From contig SSNU01000351.1 of NCBI GenBank assembly GCA_012064415.1, positions 1 to 48,021 of the forward strand: DNA of 48,021 nt, written 5' to 3'. Positions 1 through 11,721 of the stretch are shown in pieces (within the stretch, counting starts at the first letter, position 1; each line of letters begins with the position of its first letter). Below the pieces are notes generated by a model. It made no database searches and had not been told where the DNA came from. It saw only the letters and a program-made list of their open reading frames with translations. The translations under genes were made by a program, and so were the position numbers. This DNA is from Gyrodactylus bullatarudis (lineage: Eukaryota > Platyhelminthes > Monogenea > Gyrodactylidea > Gyrodactylidae).

Positions 1-205
1 GGGAATTCGGCGCCATCGCTAGATTTGAAATATGCCATAACTTTCTTAAAATTTGATTTTTTTCAAATTTTTTTTCTTCAGATCCTGAAAGTGGAACCTA
101 CGATCTAGATTCCAAAAAATCTTGATCTAATTCGATTTCCTAATGAAAAAATTTCTAGTTTTGTAAAAATCATAAATTCCCATCTTCACATTAATTAGGT
201 GTATA
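1..205 (-). mobile_element. Right half of a foldback element (subfamily C), cut by the window start
   Basis: Positions 13-200 align with 11965-12160: ATTTGAAATATGCCATAA, then a run matching GGATTCCAAAAAATCTTGAT, and the terminus CATAAATTCCCATCTTCAC followed by ATTAATTAGGTG. The left half lies outside the window. Confidence 0.65.
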
Positions 206-919
206 TTAAAAACGAACAATTATAAAGATATTATTTCTGAAATCATAACACTATCAAAGAAGAAACCTCAATTCGGATTCTAAAGCTAAGAGATTTAATT
301 TAGTTTTAACCAATCTATAAAGAAAAATTCTTATAAGATTATTATTATTTTGCAATGAAAAATAAAGAACCTAATGAAATTTACTTTGTCAATATACGAT
401 AAAATTTTACAAATTAACCAGTTTAGGCTTCAAGACCATTCAGCGATAAGGATGTAGATACTAAATTCAATTCAAGACTACTAAAATTGAAATGATTCAT
501 ACACAGATTAGGACCACATTGAATTGATTTCGGCATATTTTTTCCCCTAAGCTAAAATCAAACAACTTGTTCGGAACAAGTGTAAGTGGTTTATATATTG
601 TAATTATACCATTCCCTCTGTCAATGGTTAGCCTAGAATTTCTTTTGATATAAAGATTTTTATGCCTCGGGTATGAGCTCTTCTTAAGATGTAAGAATTC
701 TCCCCTTTCTCTACTTCGGCTGATAAATTGATATGAAGATGAGAATTTATTATTTTTAGAACTTTGCTTACGATACTCTTTTTTTGAAATGGTAAGAATT
801 GTGTTATAAATATCTTTGCCAATGCGACTGTACCGTTCCGCATAGTTTCGAAATCAAGGAAATTGCGTTTGCCTTCATCTTCCCTCCCAATTCTAAGGTC
901 CAAGCAATATCACATCATC
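206..919. other. AT-rich DNA with a partial foldback end, no gene seen
   Basis: Near 735-755 GATATGAAGATGAGAATTTATTATTTTTAGAA resembles a foldback terminus. Two overlapping short open frames (628-903 minus, 799-1023 plus) show no recognisable protein and partly read through repeat. Confidence 0.4.
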
Positions 920-921
920 TA

Positions 922-1660
922 AACCTAATTGACATGAAGATGAGAATTTCCTATTTTTACAAAAAACTCAATATTTTTATCCAGAAAGTCAGGAAAAAAT
1001 TTATTTTTTGGATTCCACTATGAAATGAGCTGATTACTTTTGAATACAAAAAAAAATTCTGAAAAAAATTTAATCTGACCAAAATTGAGCCATTTTTTGA
1101 ATTTCGGAAATGTTTCAAATTTCCACTTTTTCAACTTTCAAATCCAAAATTTTTATCGATTTCAAAGATTTGAAGCAGTTAAATATTGATATTCAGGATC
1201 AAAATTAGACGAAGATTTCGAATTCGCCTACAGGAATTCACAGAAATTCGTCATTATGGTGGGAAATCGAACCATTTGAATTTTTCGATTATCACGAGGG
1301 AAAATGATCCAAAATATAGAGATTAAACTTTTACTCGGAAAGAGTAATTTTCTCTCAAATTCTACGGCCAAATTCGAAATCTTCGTCTAATGTTGATCCT
1401 CAATATCAATATTTAACTGCTTCAAATTCTTGAAATCGATAAAAATTTTGGATTTGAAAGTTGAAAAAGTGGAAATTTGAAACATTTCCGAAATTCAAAA
1501 AATGGCTCAATTTTGGTCAGATTAAATTTTTTTTGTATTCAAAACTAATCAGCTCATTTCATAGTGGAATCCAAAAAATAAATTTTTTCCTGACTTTCTG
1601 GATAAAAATATTGAGTTTTTTGTAAAAATAGGAAATTCTCATCTTCATGTCAATTAGGTT
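922..1660. mobile_element. Complete 739-bp foldback element (subfamily A), TA target duplication
   Basis: Almost the whole element is a palindrome. The left arm (922-1226) is matched in reverse complement by the right arm (1371-1660), around a loop of about 145 bp. The termini are AACCTAATTGACATGAAG and its complement, flanked by TA at 920-921 and 1661-1662, as for Tc1/mariner-derived MITEs. The inner arm ends carry the core TTAGACGAAGATTTCGAATT. There is no coding capacity. It lies upstream of the innexin gene and is the best reference copy for the family in this window. Confidence 0.85.
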
Positions 1661-1662
1661 TA

Positions 1663-2769
1663 CTTTATATTTAATGCTAAACAAATCTCAAAAATATGAT
1701 TAATATATTCTAAAAATTAAAGTAGAAACTTTATTTATAGAAACATTAAATCCAGTTGGTTTACTGAAATTAAGTCAAAACAATGCTCTTCTTCTTGGTT
1801 ATGAGCATGGACAAATTACTAGTTACTTTATAAGGGTTATATAACATCTAAGAGATATAGAACCTATATATGTTCTATATAGCCTTCTATAGTCATGTAC
1901 ATGTAATATATGTATTTCGAAGAGATTTCTCTTTTCAAGTACATTACCAAGTGTAGAAGCTGACTCAGAGATTTTATTCAAAAATAAATTTCCTATTTCT
2001 GCACATATCAATGTGCAATAATCATTAATAGGAGCACTATGCTACTCAATCGACAAGAAAATTTCAAGTACATTTGGTAAAAAGTAAATCTTTCTCCGTA
2101 TATGTGACAAGGATACTCACTCTCTCATCTCGGGAAAGCGAACGATTGTTTAATTACAAGAAATCTCTTTTCATTAATCATCAGATTCTTCCTTACCCTA
2201 CTTTTCAGGATTAAAAAGTTATTATTATTGAAGAGTGAAGGAAGGAAGGAAGGAGGTTAAAAACATCTGGAGAGATTTGGAAATATATTGACACAGATAC
2301 ATATATGTACACTGTGTGTACAAATTTGAAAGAATACGAGAAAAAGATCATATTTTTGTGTTTTTCTTTATCTTCTTCATGACTCATGTTCTTCATATCA
2401 AACTTAACATAATTTTTTTATTATTTGAACATTAAAAATTACATGTATCTATATAAACTTTATAAGACATTCAAGGAAGAATGGATGTTCCATACAGGAA
2501 AAAATTAAGAAGACAGTTGGCTCTTTTGGGATTTTATCTTTCAGAGATAGTCATTTTCAGGTTCTCAGTCAGCTACATAGAAACATGTTTCTTGGTATAA
2601 AACTATCGTTAATATAAAGATGGAAATTTACGAAACGAATCATTCTAAACTTCAAGACTATTTTGATAAATACGGTATTTTTAGAATTTCCATTTATTCA
2701 CAACGTTTATCTACAATTATTTCGTCTAGGTGCGTCTTCGTTCTCTTTTGGACTCGTCAGTATGCCAAA
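1663..2769. other. AT-rich intergenic DNA
   Basis: No gene recognised. A GGAA repeat occurs at about 2238-2254. GTTAATATAAAGATGGAAATTTA at 2608-2630 looks like a lone foldback terminus. Confidence 0.4.
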
Positions 2770-2832
2770 ACATGCGATTTGAACCTGGGACTAGTGCTCA
2801 ATCCATGCAGCTCTTACTTAGGTCATCGCAGG
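2770..2832 (-). repeat. tRNA-derived SINE-like fragment
   Basis: On the minus strand GGTTCAAATCG (2785-2775) fits the RNA polymerase III B box. TGACCTAAGTAAG (2825-2813), about 40 bases upstream, resembles an A box. No proper acceptor or anticodon stems can be drawn, so this is a SINE head or decayed tRNA rather than a functional tRNA. Confidence 0.4.
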
Positions 2833-3779
2833 AGGCAAAAGAGAACCTAGCTTGAGTGAAATTATTATTTAATTAACTGTTCACTACATCAAGGAATGCA
2901 AGATATTTGACAAGTACTAATGAATTGGTCAAGATTCTTTTGGTGGATAAAAACATGCATTATATTTAGACAGGTGAATGTAAAATTCTTACTGCTGACA
3001 TTTCTTGAGAACCAAAAGAATATTTCCAAACATAGACAGTTATGTGGTAATACAATGAGAATTTTACTTGTATGCCAAAAAGTGAAATAGATTTTTATCA
3101 GATCTGAGAATAACTAAAAAGTATCCAATTTATCTTATTAGTTTCTATCTATGTTTTTAATAAAAAAATCTGTTTTTGGATATTCTTGAAATAAAATTTT
3201 AGCGATTATATAGTCAAATATTGTATATGATTGTTGATTTCAAACCTCAAAATTGTAAAAATCTCCATGATAGGGCCATAAATTTGCACATTCGAATTTC
3301 CACTAGGTCAAAATGTGTGAATTTCCTCTATTTGTTGTGTAATATGCTCATGTCACTAAAAAATAGACAACCTATCAATTGTAAAGAAACCGAGAGAGAA
3401 TAAACCCATGTGAGATGTCAAACAATAATGGAGGGTATTACGAATGTTATTTTTGTCTAATTTCCAAAAATCGAGTCACATGTCAACCATTAAAACTTTA
3501 TCAAACAGAAAGGAGAATATTTGGCGAAAAAAGCTTCGACTTAAGTGCATTAAAAACATCAATTTAATGGTTTTTTCGTTGGCCATCTATTTATCAAGTC
3601 TATAATTATAATGTAACTTTAGGTAAAGCAGTTTTTTTTCAATTCAAAAATATTTGGCCTAACATTAATCTCAGAACAAATATATCAAGTTATTTGGAGC
3701 CGATTTTTTCATCTAGGACTCTAAAGTCCTTGAGATTGTTTGGAACCTCAATCGAAAGGTACGCCTTTTTTCAGTTCAA
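2833..3779. other. AT-rich intergenic DNA, nothing recognised
   Basis: Only short chance open frames were seen. None has a recognisable domain or codon pattern. Confidence 0.4.
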
Positions 3780-3990
3780 GGAATTAAATGACAAAAATTT
3801 GGACAAGAATTTCGAATTTGATCAAAGAAGTTGAGAGAAATTCCTTTTTACTGTGGGAAGTCGAATCAGCTGGGACTTTTCAAATTCATTTTAGAACTCA
3901 TTTGCCCGATCTTGATCCCTAATGTTGGCATTCAATCACTCTGATATCAATAAAAAATTGAAAAAGTGAAAATTTGATGCATTTTTAGGT
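3780..3990. repeat. Decayed central and right part of a subfamily A-like foldback
   Basis: GATCTTGATCCCTAATGTTGG, then ATCAATAAAAAATTGAAAAAGTGAAAATTTGATGCATTTTT, follow the order of the right arm of the 922-1660 element (core, ATCGATAAAAATTTTGG, GTTGAAAAAGTGGAAATTTG). No termini or TA flanks are recognisable. Confidence 0.4.
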
Positions 3991-5400
3991 GTATAGTAGG
4001 GTAACACAAAATTTTATTTTCCCCGAACAATCTTCTTAATGCCTTAATCAAAAATTGATGTTTTAACTACTGAAAACACATTTTAGAAAGTCAAAATGAA
4101 ATTCTGATATACAAATATCCCATTTTCCCTAAAATCATTAAAATTTAACTAACTTCCTAGGACTTTCTTTCAACAAGTGTAAGGACACTCAATTTTTGCT
4201 ATAAACCCTATTTTTATTCAAAATTTTGCAAAAACTATTCAAAAACCTTAATTTTGTCCTTTCTTGTAGTAAAATTCAATGAAAAAATCTTGGCGCCTGT
4301 TCAAAATTTGTCATTTTCAATCGAGAACAAAGTTGAAAATGTTTTATAGAAAAAAATGTTCAGTTTTCGATTATCTTCAAAATGAGATTAAGGCTGGGAA
4401 AAGTTGAAAAATTTGGCTTACTCTAGTGCATAGGTAACATCCAAATTTTTGGATTAGGTTATGTCACTGGATGTTACAGTTTACAAATCACCGTGACTAG
4501 TACGAAAGAAACTTTCAGAGAATTTAAGATTATTCTTGTTGATTTGTAAGTGTGCCAGTGATCTTCCAAAACTTTGAAATTCTTACTCTTAAAATTGTAT
4601 GTCGATATCTCAATATAAGAGATTCTTTAAACTCTTCATCTGATGATTTATGGGTATAATGACATTGTTCAATCGAATAGAGGTATTGTCCAAGTTTGAA
4701 AGGAACAACATCCGCACACTCACAAGCACAGAGGTTAAGTGGGGAGAGGAGATATTTTATCATCTTTTAATGATATATATATACTTACAAGGTATCATGG
4801 ACAGAGAAAAAAAAAGATTTATACAATACAATCCTGATGAAATGTATCAAGAAATGTTTTTCATCTTATATGCCCAATTACTTGATTTTTATTGCTATCT
4901 GTCGAGTTAAAGGTGAAATAAACAGTGAATTGGAATAGATCTCATTATCGCAAATTTAAAAAATCCTGTTAATTCAATAAAACAAGAACAATTATGAGAG
5001 ACCATGGATACAACTCTTTCTAGTTAATTGTAAAAAACTAATCTCTGAATACAATAGTTTTGCAAAAGTCTCTAAATTTCTCTCAGAACACATATACGCT
5101 CTAGAAATAAGCAAATTTTACTAAAGATTTTTGTCATTAATCTACACAACTTCTGATGGTTTATTTCTCTCTTTTTGATAATGTACTCATAATTTTCCAA
5201 GGTCTCCGAGATCTCAAAATTTATCAATCTTAAATTTGATACCAAATTTTGAAGGTTTCCTAAAAAACTGTCTTTTCCTAATCTTGAATCATTTTCTATG
5301 GCCAAATCTTAATTCTCTACCAAGTGTCAATATTGAATTGCTTGAAAACAGAATTGAAAAGGTGAAAAATTCAATCAATTTACTTTATTTGAAGACAACA
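3991..5400. other. AT-rich intergenic DNA
   Basis: Small open frames at 4530-4763 (minus), 4650-4910 (plus) and 5072-5305 (minus) have low-complexity translations with no recognisable protein. A short TATATATATA run is at about 4770. Confidence 0.4.
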
Positions 5401-5513
5401 GTTGCCTGATTTCCTCAAAAATATTTTGAACTTGCTGGCTCGAAATCATGCTATTGTTAAAAACGAACGAAGGATTATTTTCGTCGGTTCTCTTCAAACC
5501 AAACACCGACTTT
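5401..5513 (-). repeat. Coding-like repeat D, copy 1
   Basis: Read on the minus strand this is open and gives KSVFGLKRTDE, a variable stretch, SMISSQQVQ, then NIFEEIRQLLSS. A second copy at 34006-34140 reads KSVFGLKRTDE, a stretch seven residues longer, SMTPGQQPK and NIFEEIRQLMSS. The length difference is in frame. Both begin just after an AG and end at TGTCTTCA. I do not recognise the protein; it could be a transposon-encoded domain, two decayed copies of a host exon, or retrocopies. Confidence 0.5.
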
Positions 5514-6534
5514 AGATACATTTACATACATGCAAGTTTAAGGAACATTATAAAATCTGAGCAATAGCAATTATTCATCCAAGATTGACCGATGGGGGTT
5601 CAATGTGCTCATATTCTTGGGGCTGTGAGGATTACATCTATTGCCTGACTATTAGTTGGTAATCGTCTTCTCTGTTTCCTCTTTCTTTTTTGTTGCTTAG
5701 GTGATGTCGACAGATTTCTGACGTTTAGGTTTGAGTTTTTGTCAATATAGTTGCTGGGTCATCGTTTGATCCATTTATTTGTGTAATTTATTTTAATCTC
5801 ATCAACTCGTAGGCTCATTTTCTTATCTGGACTATTTGGATCATAATATTGAGTTAATTCTTATCCAATGGTGAAACCTCATCTTCATACTAAACTAGCA
5901 TTATTTTTCAAGGTTGAAATGAATGAAAACTTTTTAAATTTGAAAAAAACCTGTGAAAAAAAAATTTGATGTAACGAAATCAAACTCTTGAGCAATGAAA
6001 AAGAATTCAGATAATTTAAGCTTATACATTTCATTCATTCTTGAGTGATGGAACCATCGATCTACGCATCAAATGAAATCAAAATCTATTAACTTGAGTC
6101 TCATGCGAACTTTCCTATCATCATGGGAAATAGTGTATCTTTCTAACATGGGATGAAATTTAGGCTACTATTTGAAATAACTATCAACAATTTAGCATAA
6201 ATGCCCATACATGGTAGGCTAAGAATTATTGAAAAAGTATTCTACAAAGTATCTTTTTATATTTACTTCTGTGAATAAAAAATTCAAATAAAAAAGTATT
6301 TTAAACACTATAAATGATAAGAAGTAATAACAAGTTCTGTATTTATAACTTTTTCATAAATTTTTTTACCCTAAGCATAAAAAGATTTCAAGGGGCCAAA
6401 TTCAAAGTTGAATTATTCATAGATACTTGTAATTTAAGTTTTAAGATTAGTTTGTTCGAAAAAATATTTCTTATTGTTGAAAATCTTTGTTGATTTCAAG
6501 GTGTGAGAAGAACGTTATTTAAGAGAATCATCAT
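5514..6534. other. Intergenic DNA, nothing recognised
   Basis: The segment 5580-5720 is less AT-rich than its surroundings but has no long open frame or credible splice-flanked exon. CCTCATCTTCATAC at 5877-5890 may be a remnant foldback end. Confidence 0.35.
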
Positions 6535-6785
6535 TTGACAAGGAAAATAACTAATTATTCATATTCTTGAAAAAACCGTCATTTAGAACTGTTCTTGGAT
6601 CATCGTAATTTACCAAGTTCCAAACAGTAAAAATGATCGAAAAATAGGAAGTATACTTTCACACGTAAATGGAGTAATTCCTAAAATCTTTGCGAACATT
6701 TTTGGTCTTCTTGTCCATTGGTGATCCGGGAAAATAACATTTGATTCTTCTTGAAATCATCAAATAAAAGCGCTAAATTGATTTT
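6535..6785. repeat. Foldback-related repeat E, copy 1
   Basis: AAAAATGATCGAAAAATAGG, then TACTTTCACACGTAAATGGAG, CCTAAAATCTTTGCGAACAT and GTCCATTGGTGATCCGGGAAAATAACATTTGATTC in order. The same order is found at 27075-27195. It contains the family core (TTGTCCATTGGTGATCC). Confidence 0.5.
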
Positions 6786-8110
6786 TTTCGAAAAGGTAGG
6801 CCCAATAATCTAGGTTTCAAGAATTCGTTGGAAGAATAGATTGGAAAGTTTTAGAAGTAAAATTTTGATTCTTTTGTAGAAATCGTACTAACTAGTTGTG
6901 AATTTATGACACATTTTAGATTAATATAATCAGATAAGTCTTACAAATTATTCTAAAATAACTCCCAATGATAGAACATACATAGATTCATAATAGAACG
7001 GATCACAGAAAACTTTTTATACTCTTGGATCTAGAATTTTTTTATCAGATAAATTTTTGGATAAACTCCTCTTTTCTCTCCCACACTCTTGTTCTATCTC
7101 GCCAGTATCGAAGGGAAGAAGCCATTTTTGGTATAAAAAAAATTAAGGGAATTTAATTATGAGAAAAAGATTAAATTTCACTTGTCTCTGGGAATAAAAA
7201 AACATTCAATGGCTTCTTTGTTTCTATAAAGAGGAAATAAATACATTTAAAAGACTGCTTTTAATAGAGTATTGGACAAGATTTCATTGGTTTTCCAATA
7301 CAATATTGTCCTATTGTCTTCAGGTTTATAAAAAGGCCTTTTTAAAAGGGTTTTTTAATCTCTAATTTAGATCAAACTGTAAGATTCACTGGATAGTAGG
7401 GGAGGTTGACGGATTTTCTTAAAATATGCTTGACAAGATGAGTTATTTTTCATTGAAATAAAATTTGAATCATCTCGGTGCAAATTTAATTCCTATTGAA
7501 TAAAAAATAATTCCAGTTAAACTTTATGAATTATAATTATAATTAATTGGGGATTTTAAATATAACGCCTTATAAGTTATACCAAAATGAAAAAAATTAT
7601 GGTCTACAATGGTTCTCAGGACAGTGGGAATGACTGAATGGTGTGAATTTTGAGAATTCTATGTGTGAAAATTTCTCGTCAAGAGAAACCTGAGTTTTAC
7701 GAATCCTTGATAATACATACTCAAGTATAAGGCTAAACTTTAGTTGGAACGAACACCTAGATTTCGTTAATATATCCCTTGTAAGTAGTTAGAATTTAAT
7801 ACTTTTTCCGAATCTTCTATTGGCAAAAATACATATTACAAAATACTATTAAAACCAAATGGAATTTGTTAAAAGTTGAAGAACAGAAAAATATGCAATC
7901 TTGATGGTAAACTAGAGACTTTTATTGCCAAAAGATCAAAGATCACTTGAATTAAACAAAAGTTCAAATTACTGGTCTAGCAATAATTTGCTATTAATGG
8001 ATTGAAGATCTCTTGATCAATTAATTACAATGTACAATTTACAGGGTTTTAGACATTCACTATTGTAAAATGAGGTCACAGGTTACTTCAATTTCTATTG
8101 AAATTTAACT
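6786..8110. other. AT-rich intergenic DNA, nothing recognised
   Basis: No coding, RNA or repeat feature could be supported. Confidence 0.4.
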
Positions 8111-8170
8111 TGTCTTCTAAGCGTTGCCCCTCAACGTTGAAGACCTGGGTTTGAGTCCCGTGAGTGGAAT
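8111..8170 (+). repeat. tRNA-like 3' half, probable SINE head
   Basis: GGTTTGAGTCC at 8148-8158 matches the B box with one change. It is preceded by the hairpin CGTTG-CCCCT-CAACG in the anticodon-arm position. The block TCTAAGCGTTG...GACCTGGGTTTG aligns with TCTAAGTGTTG...GACCCTGGTTC at 10364-10401, so the two belong to one family. The A box is not recognisable. Confidence 0.45.
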
Positions 8171-9389
8171 ATTTGACTCTCTTTTGAAATTAACACTTGC
8201 TTTCCCACTTTCGCAGAAAACCTACATAAAGCTAGACTTTATTTTAACCAAGTGTGACCTCACTTTACTAGTTGGTTGAATATTCAAAATCTCTTGATAT
8301 TCCTGTATTTGAATCAGCCCAATAGATTTCGTTCTTATTAAAACTCTTCGGTAATCAGCATTAAAAGTACAACGGTCTAAGATATCCTAATAAAAATTTA
8401 TTTACACGAATCAATTAAATAGTCGAGGTAAAGAATAAAAATATCTTTGAACTTGCAAAAGAACTACAAATTTTTATAATAAATTACCAATGCCAATGGT
8501 TTTGAGAAAAGTATGTTCAATTATTATTTTCGAAACCATTGATTAGTAAAACAAGGACGGAAAACTCTTGACAATTGAAGGAGTCCTGTTGGGTAAAAAA
8601 TGAATATCCCCAAACATGAATATAGATTTATTAAATTCTTCAAATGAGAACTGAATTAAAAGTTCTTTTGAGATGACAGGAGACAGACAGGGAAGAAAAA
8701 ATTATTTCGAGGCAGGTAAAACTGCAGGAAATCGTTCTCTTTCTAGAGAGCAATGTTTTATTCGATTATTTTCAGAATTTTCATCTAAATACAAAGTTTC
8801 AAAACTTTAAATAATGTCAAATTCTTAAACTTTCTAAGCAGTTTTGATAACTTGAAAGAATTTTAACGAATGAAATATTCACATAAATTTACAAATACTT
8901 GAGATCACATTTAGAAAAGTAAAAATTATATATGAAATTTAAAAAGCAAAACAAATTTCTCAGAGCATAACTAGTAGAGTTAGTACCTCCAGAATTCCAA
9001 AAAAAATTCAAATTCACTTTCATACGTAAATTAAGAAAAATTTATTTTTTTTCAGCATGGTTCCTGTATCTTTTGAGAGTTTAAAGATATTTATTACATG
9101 ATGTTACTCATGAATAGGCTAAATTGAAAACTCCCTAAGCATGTTATAAAATCTGAATTAAATTATGCCCTTTATCAACAAAATCTGAAGAAAAGCATTC
9201 TAGCTTATTTGAATTTGTGAAATTATCCAATGAATTTCAAAATATTTGTATATAAAATGTGTATTTTTTCATATTAATAGCTTAATTTAATTTTCAGATC
9301 AAATGAATATGGACATATTTTTGAAATCAACATTGAAAATTAGAAAATCTGTTTATTTAAGAATTAGTTTTTTTGTATTTTTTATCAAC
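8171..9389. other. AT-rich intergenic DNA, nothing recognised
   Basis: No open frame or repeat of note was found. The first part may be the body of the SINE-like element at 8111. Confidence 0.35.
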
Positions 9390-9424
9390 TACAGTACGAC
9401 CTCTGTAGTACACAGTGTGTACTT
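9390..9424. mobile_element. Possible pogo/Tigger-like terminus
   Basis: TA (9390-9391) followed by CAGTACGACCTCTGTAGTAC resembles the CAGT-x-GAACCTC termini of pogo/Tigger-type elements. It also forms a small hairpin (GTAC...GTAC). No inverted partner was found nearby. Confidence 0.3.
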
Positions 9425-10348
9425 TATGTGGGAAATTATCCTCTCCTCTCTACCCTTTTTATAATGTATTGTAAAATATCGCGACTACTTGGAAGTTTTT
9501 GGTCAAATTTTTTACTTTTTTGATAAAAAATAAATCTCAATAATTTGATTTTTGCTTCCTACATTGAGGGCTCAAAACAAGCAATGATTCAAACGTCTTA
9601 GTTAGTATTGGCTGAATAAACTGAAAGAAAGGATTTTCGGGGAATTAAATGGTTTGATTTTATTGCAAAATTTGGTACTTGGTTTTTGCTAGTTTTGAAA
9701 CAATTAAAGATTGTTTCTTCAGACACGTCCATAAAAGCCGTTTGTAGCATTTTGTAGGCTGATGATACATCTGGAAGAAAATGTCCTATATGAATTTTTA
9801 TTTAATATTTTACATAAACGTCTTGCCTTAGAGATAAGACTCAGCGTATATCAAAATTTTACAGATTTTCAGTGAGAGATGCATGTAAAAAATGAAATCA
9901 GATTTAGTGACCCCCCTTTTTTCTTGAGATCATCAAGAATTTTGATCCCATTTTAATTTTTTTGATCTAATCGGGTCATAATGAAAATTTCACCAAGTTA
10001 TCAACCAATAAGTCTTGAAAGATCCTGAAATTTTCTGAGAAATCAATATTATTTCCTCAAAAGTATCAGCTTTTTTTCAATTTCAATTCAACCCACCGAA
10101 GATTGGATCTGGTTTTATCTAGATTTTCTCGATCACTTCAATAGTTATATAATTTTCAATCGCAGTTCAGGGATTGAAGTCAGGATCAAAGTCAAATTTT
10201 CATGTTTCACCTATCAACGAATAGACTTGATTTTTGTCATTTTTGCGGTCTAAAATATTTTTGCGTTGCTATGCTTCCCCGCCCTATTCTCTATATTCTA
10301 ACTTATATTCGGATATAATATAACATGCAGGAACCAGAACCATAACCC
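9425..10348. other. Intergenic DNA with faint foldback traces
   Basis: 9900-10200 has repeated GATCATCAAG/TTGATCTAATCGG motifs reminiscent of foldback cores but too diverged to delimit. No gene was seen. Confidence 0.3.
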
Positions 10349-10440
10349 TTCATGGTCGAGTGGTCTAAGTGTTGGACTTTCAATGTTCATGACCCTGGTT
10401 CTCGGCTGAATAGTTTCAATAAAGATGAAACGGGGGCAAG
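10349..10440 (+). repeat. tRNA-derived SINE-like element
   Basis: TGGTCGAGTGG at 10353-10363 is a good A box, and GGTTCTCGGCT at 10397-10407 is a damaged B box 44 bases downstream, the spacing found in tRNAs. The sequence resembles the head of a Leu/Ser-type tRNA, but the anticodon stem does not pair. It is about 1.1 kb upstream of the innexin start. The 3' extent of any SINE body is unknown. Confidence 0.5.
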
Positions 10441-10584
10441 ATGTGTGAGTTCTCTGCATCCAATTGGAGATACTAAAAGACTTTTTGGAACAATTTCATT
10501 GCATTTCCCTAAAAACTTATTAGCGACAATAAACAAGTTTAAGAGGAAAATTTTTGTTGGTTAATAAAGTGAACGAAAAATCAG

Positions 10585-10860
10585 ATGTTGATTTTTAGGA
10601 TCATCATCAGACAAGGAAAACCGATAATCACCAGAAAGTTCATGATCAGCTCGTCATTATTCAGGGATCCATATCAAAGATTTTTTGTAAAAAAGAAATC
10701 GATTTTAACACGATGATGGGGCGACAAGTTGATTCACCAGATTTGATTTTTTGACTAATCCTGATCCTAAATATCAACATAAAATCAGCAAAAATTTTCA
10801 ACTCAAAGTTCAAAAAATATAAATTTTTGATACCCATTTGCAATATCGGCGCACTTGATG
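10585..10860. repeat. Decayed foldback core region
   Basis: GTTGATTTTTAGGATCATCATCAGACAAGGAAAACCG (10588-10624) matches the loop-proximal core of the copies at 31953 and 44536. GACTAATCCTGATCCTAAATATCAAC (10753-10778) is its inverted counterpart. The outer arms are lost. Confidence 0.5.
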
Positions 10861-11570
10861 AAAAAAAATACTCACAAGTTGTAACATATTTTTTAACCTC
10901 AAAATTTCTAAAAGCTTCAAAAAAATAGTTATGCAGAAATGACTCATGTTTTTATGATCTACGTTATTTATTTAGCATGAAAGTGAATTGAAAGTGATTT
11001 AAAAAATTTCAAACTCTGACTGTAAAGACAAAGATAAACTCTAGATTGGCTATTTGGCCAGTTATGGATAGAATCACTAATCAATTAGCCTTATATTAAT
11101 TCTTTCTTCCCTGTGCTTATTATTATTCATTGTATTAGAAATGAACAATAAAATAATGTACATTGTACAAGAGTAAAAGCGATAATTAGAGTATAGAAAT
11201 AAAAAAATATTTCTTTACTAATGATGATACGAGGTAAAAAAATTGGAAAATTTCACAAATGAGTCAAAGGTTTATTGTGATTGGTGGAGGGAGAAATACA
11301 TTCTATCCTCTATCTCTTATTGTTGGATTTTTGTCGAAAGCTGATTGGTTTACATTTGAGATACTTTAACACACTAGAATATCACAATGCATCATTGTAA
11401 TAATAATCCCACGTCATATTAGCAACGAAAAGAACATCCCTTTTTACGATAGATAAACTTGGGTTCCCTCAGATTGTATCATATATCATGCAGAACTAGG
11501 GAGATATTTCCTTTATTTCATGATAAACTTGTATGGAAAATATTAGCTCAAAAATGTACAGTAGGGACTG
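10861..11570. other. Region immediately upstream of the innexin start
   Basis: It should contain the proximal promoter and 5' UTR, or the end of an upstream intron. No TATA box or initiator could be singled out in such AT-rich DNA. A palindrome TGTACATTGTACA lies at about 11158-11170. Confidence 0.3.
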
Positions 11571-11721
11571 ATGGATACCAATTTTGTCCTAAAATTATCT
11601 CGAATATTTCGGGTACCCTATGGAGGCGAAGGTGTTGACTTTGTTGATCAGCTCAATTACCAATTCACCAGTGGATTAATGATCATTTTCATTGCAGTCA
11701 TTGGCTTTCGTCAATATGTTG
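11571..11721 (+). CDS. Innexin coding exon 1 (residues 1-50 and first base of codon 51)
   Basis: This exon encodes the N-terminus and TM1. The start ATG at 11571 is chosen because an in-frame TAG lies at 11562-11564. It leaves about 33 residues before TM1, normal for innexins. The pre-membrane segment contains VDFVDQLNY, matching the D-x-VDxLNY pattern of nematode and lophotrochozoan innexins. TM1 (about 34-50) runs into RQYVG at the membrane exit. The exon ends after the first base of a Gly codon, followed by the donor GTGAGT at 11722. The start context is only moderate (C at -3, G at +4). A spliced 5' UTR ending at the AG at 11560-11561 is conceivable, but no pyrimidine tract precedes it. 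Confidence 0.9.

Noticed and set aside
628..1023. Overlapping 91- and 74-codon open frames on opposite strands
   Set aside because: Parts read through foldback termini, the composition is that of AT-rich noise, and no domain is recognisable.
4530..5305. Three open frames of 77-86 codons
   Set aside because: Lys/Ile/Tyr-rich translations with no recognisable protein, overlapping on both strands, as expected by chance.
10352..10564. Functional tRNA-Leu/Ser, or a 70-codon gene, at this place
   Set aside because: The B box is damaged and the anticodon stem does not pair, so no working tRNA. The open frame starts inside the tRNA-like head and has no domain.
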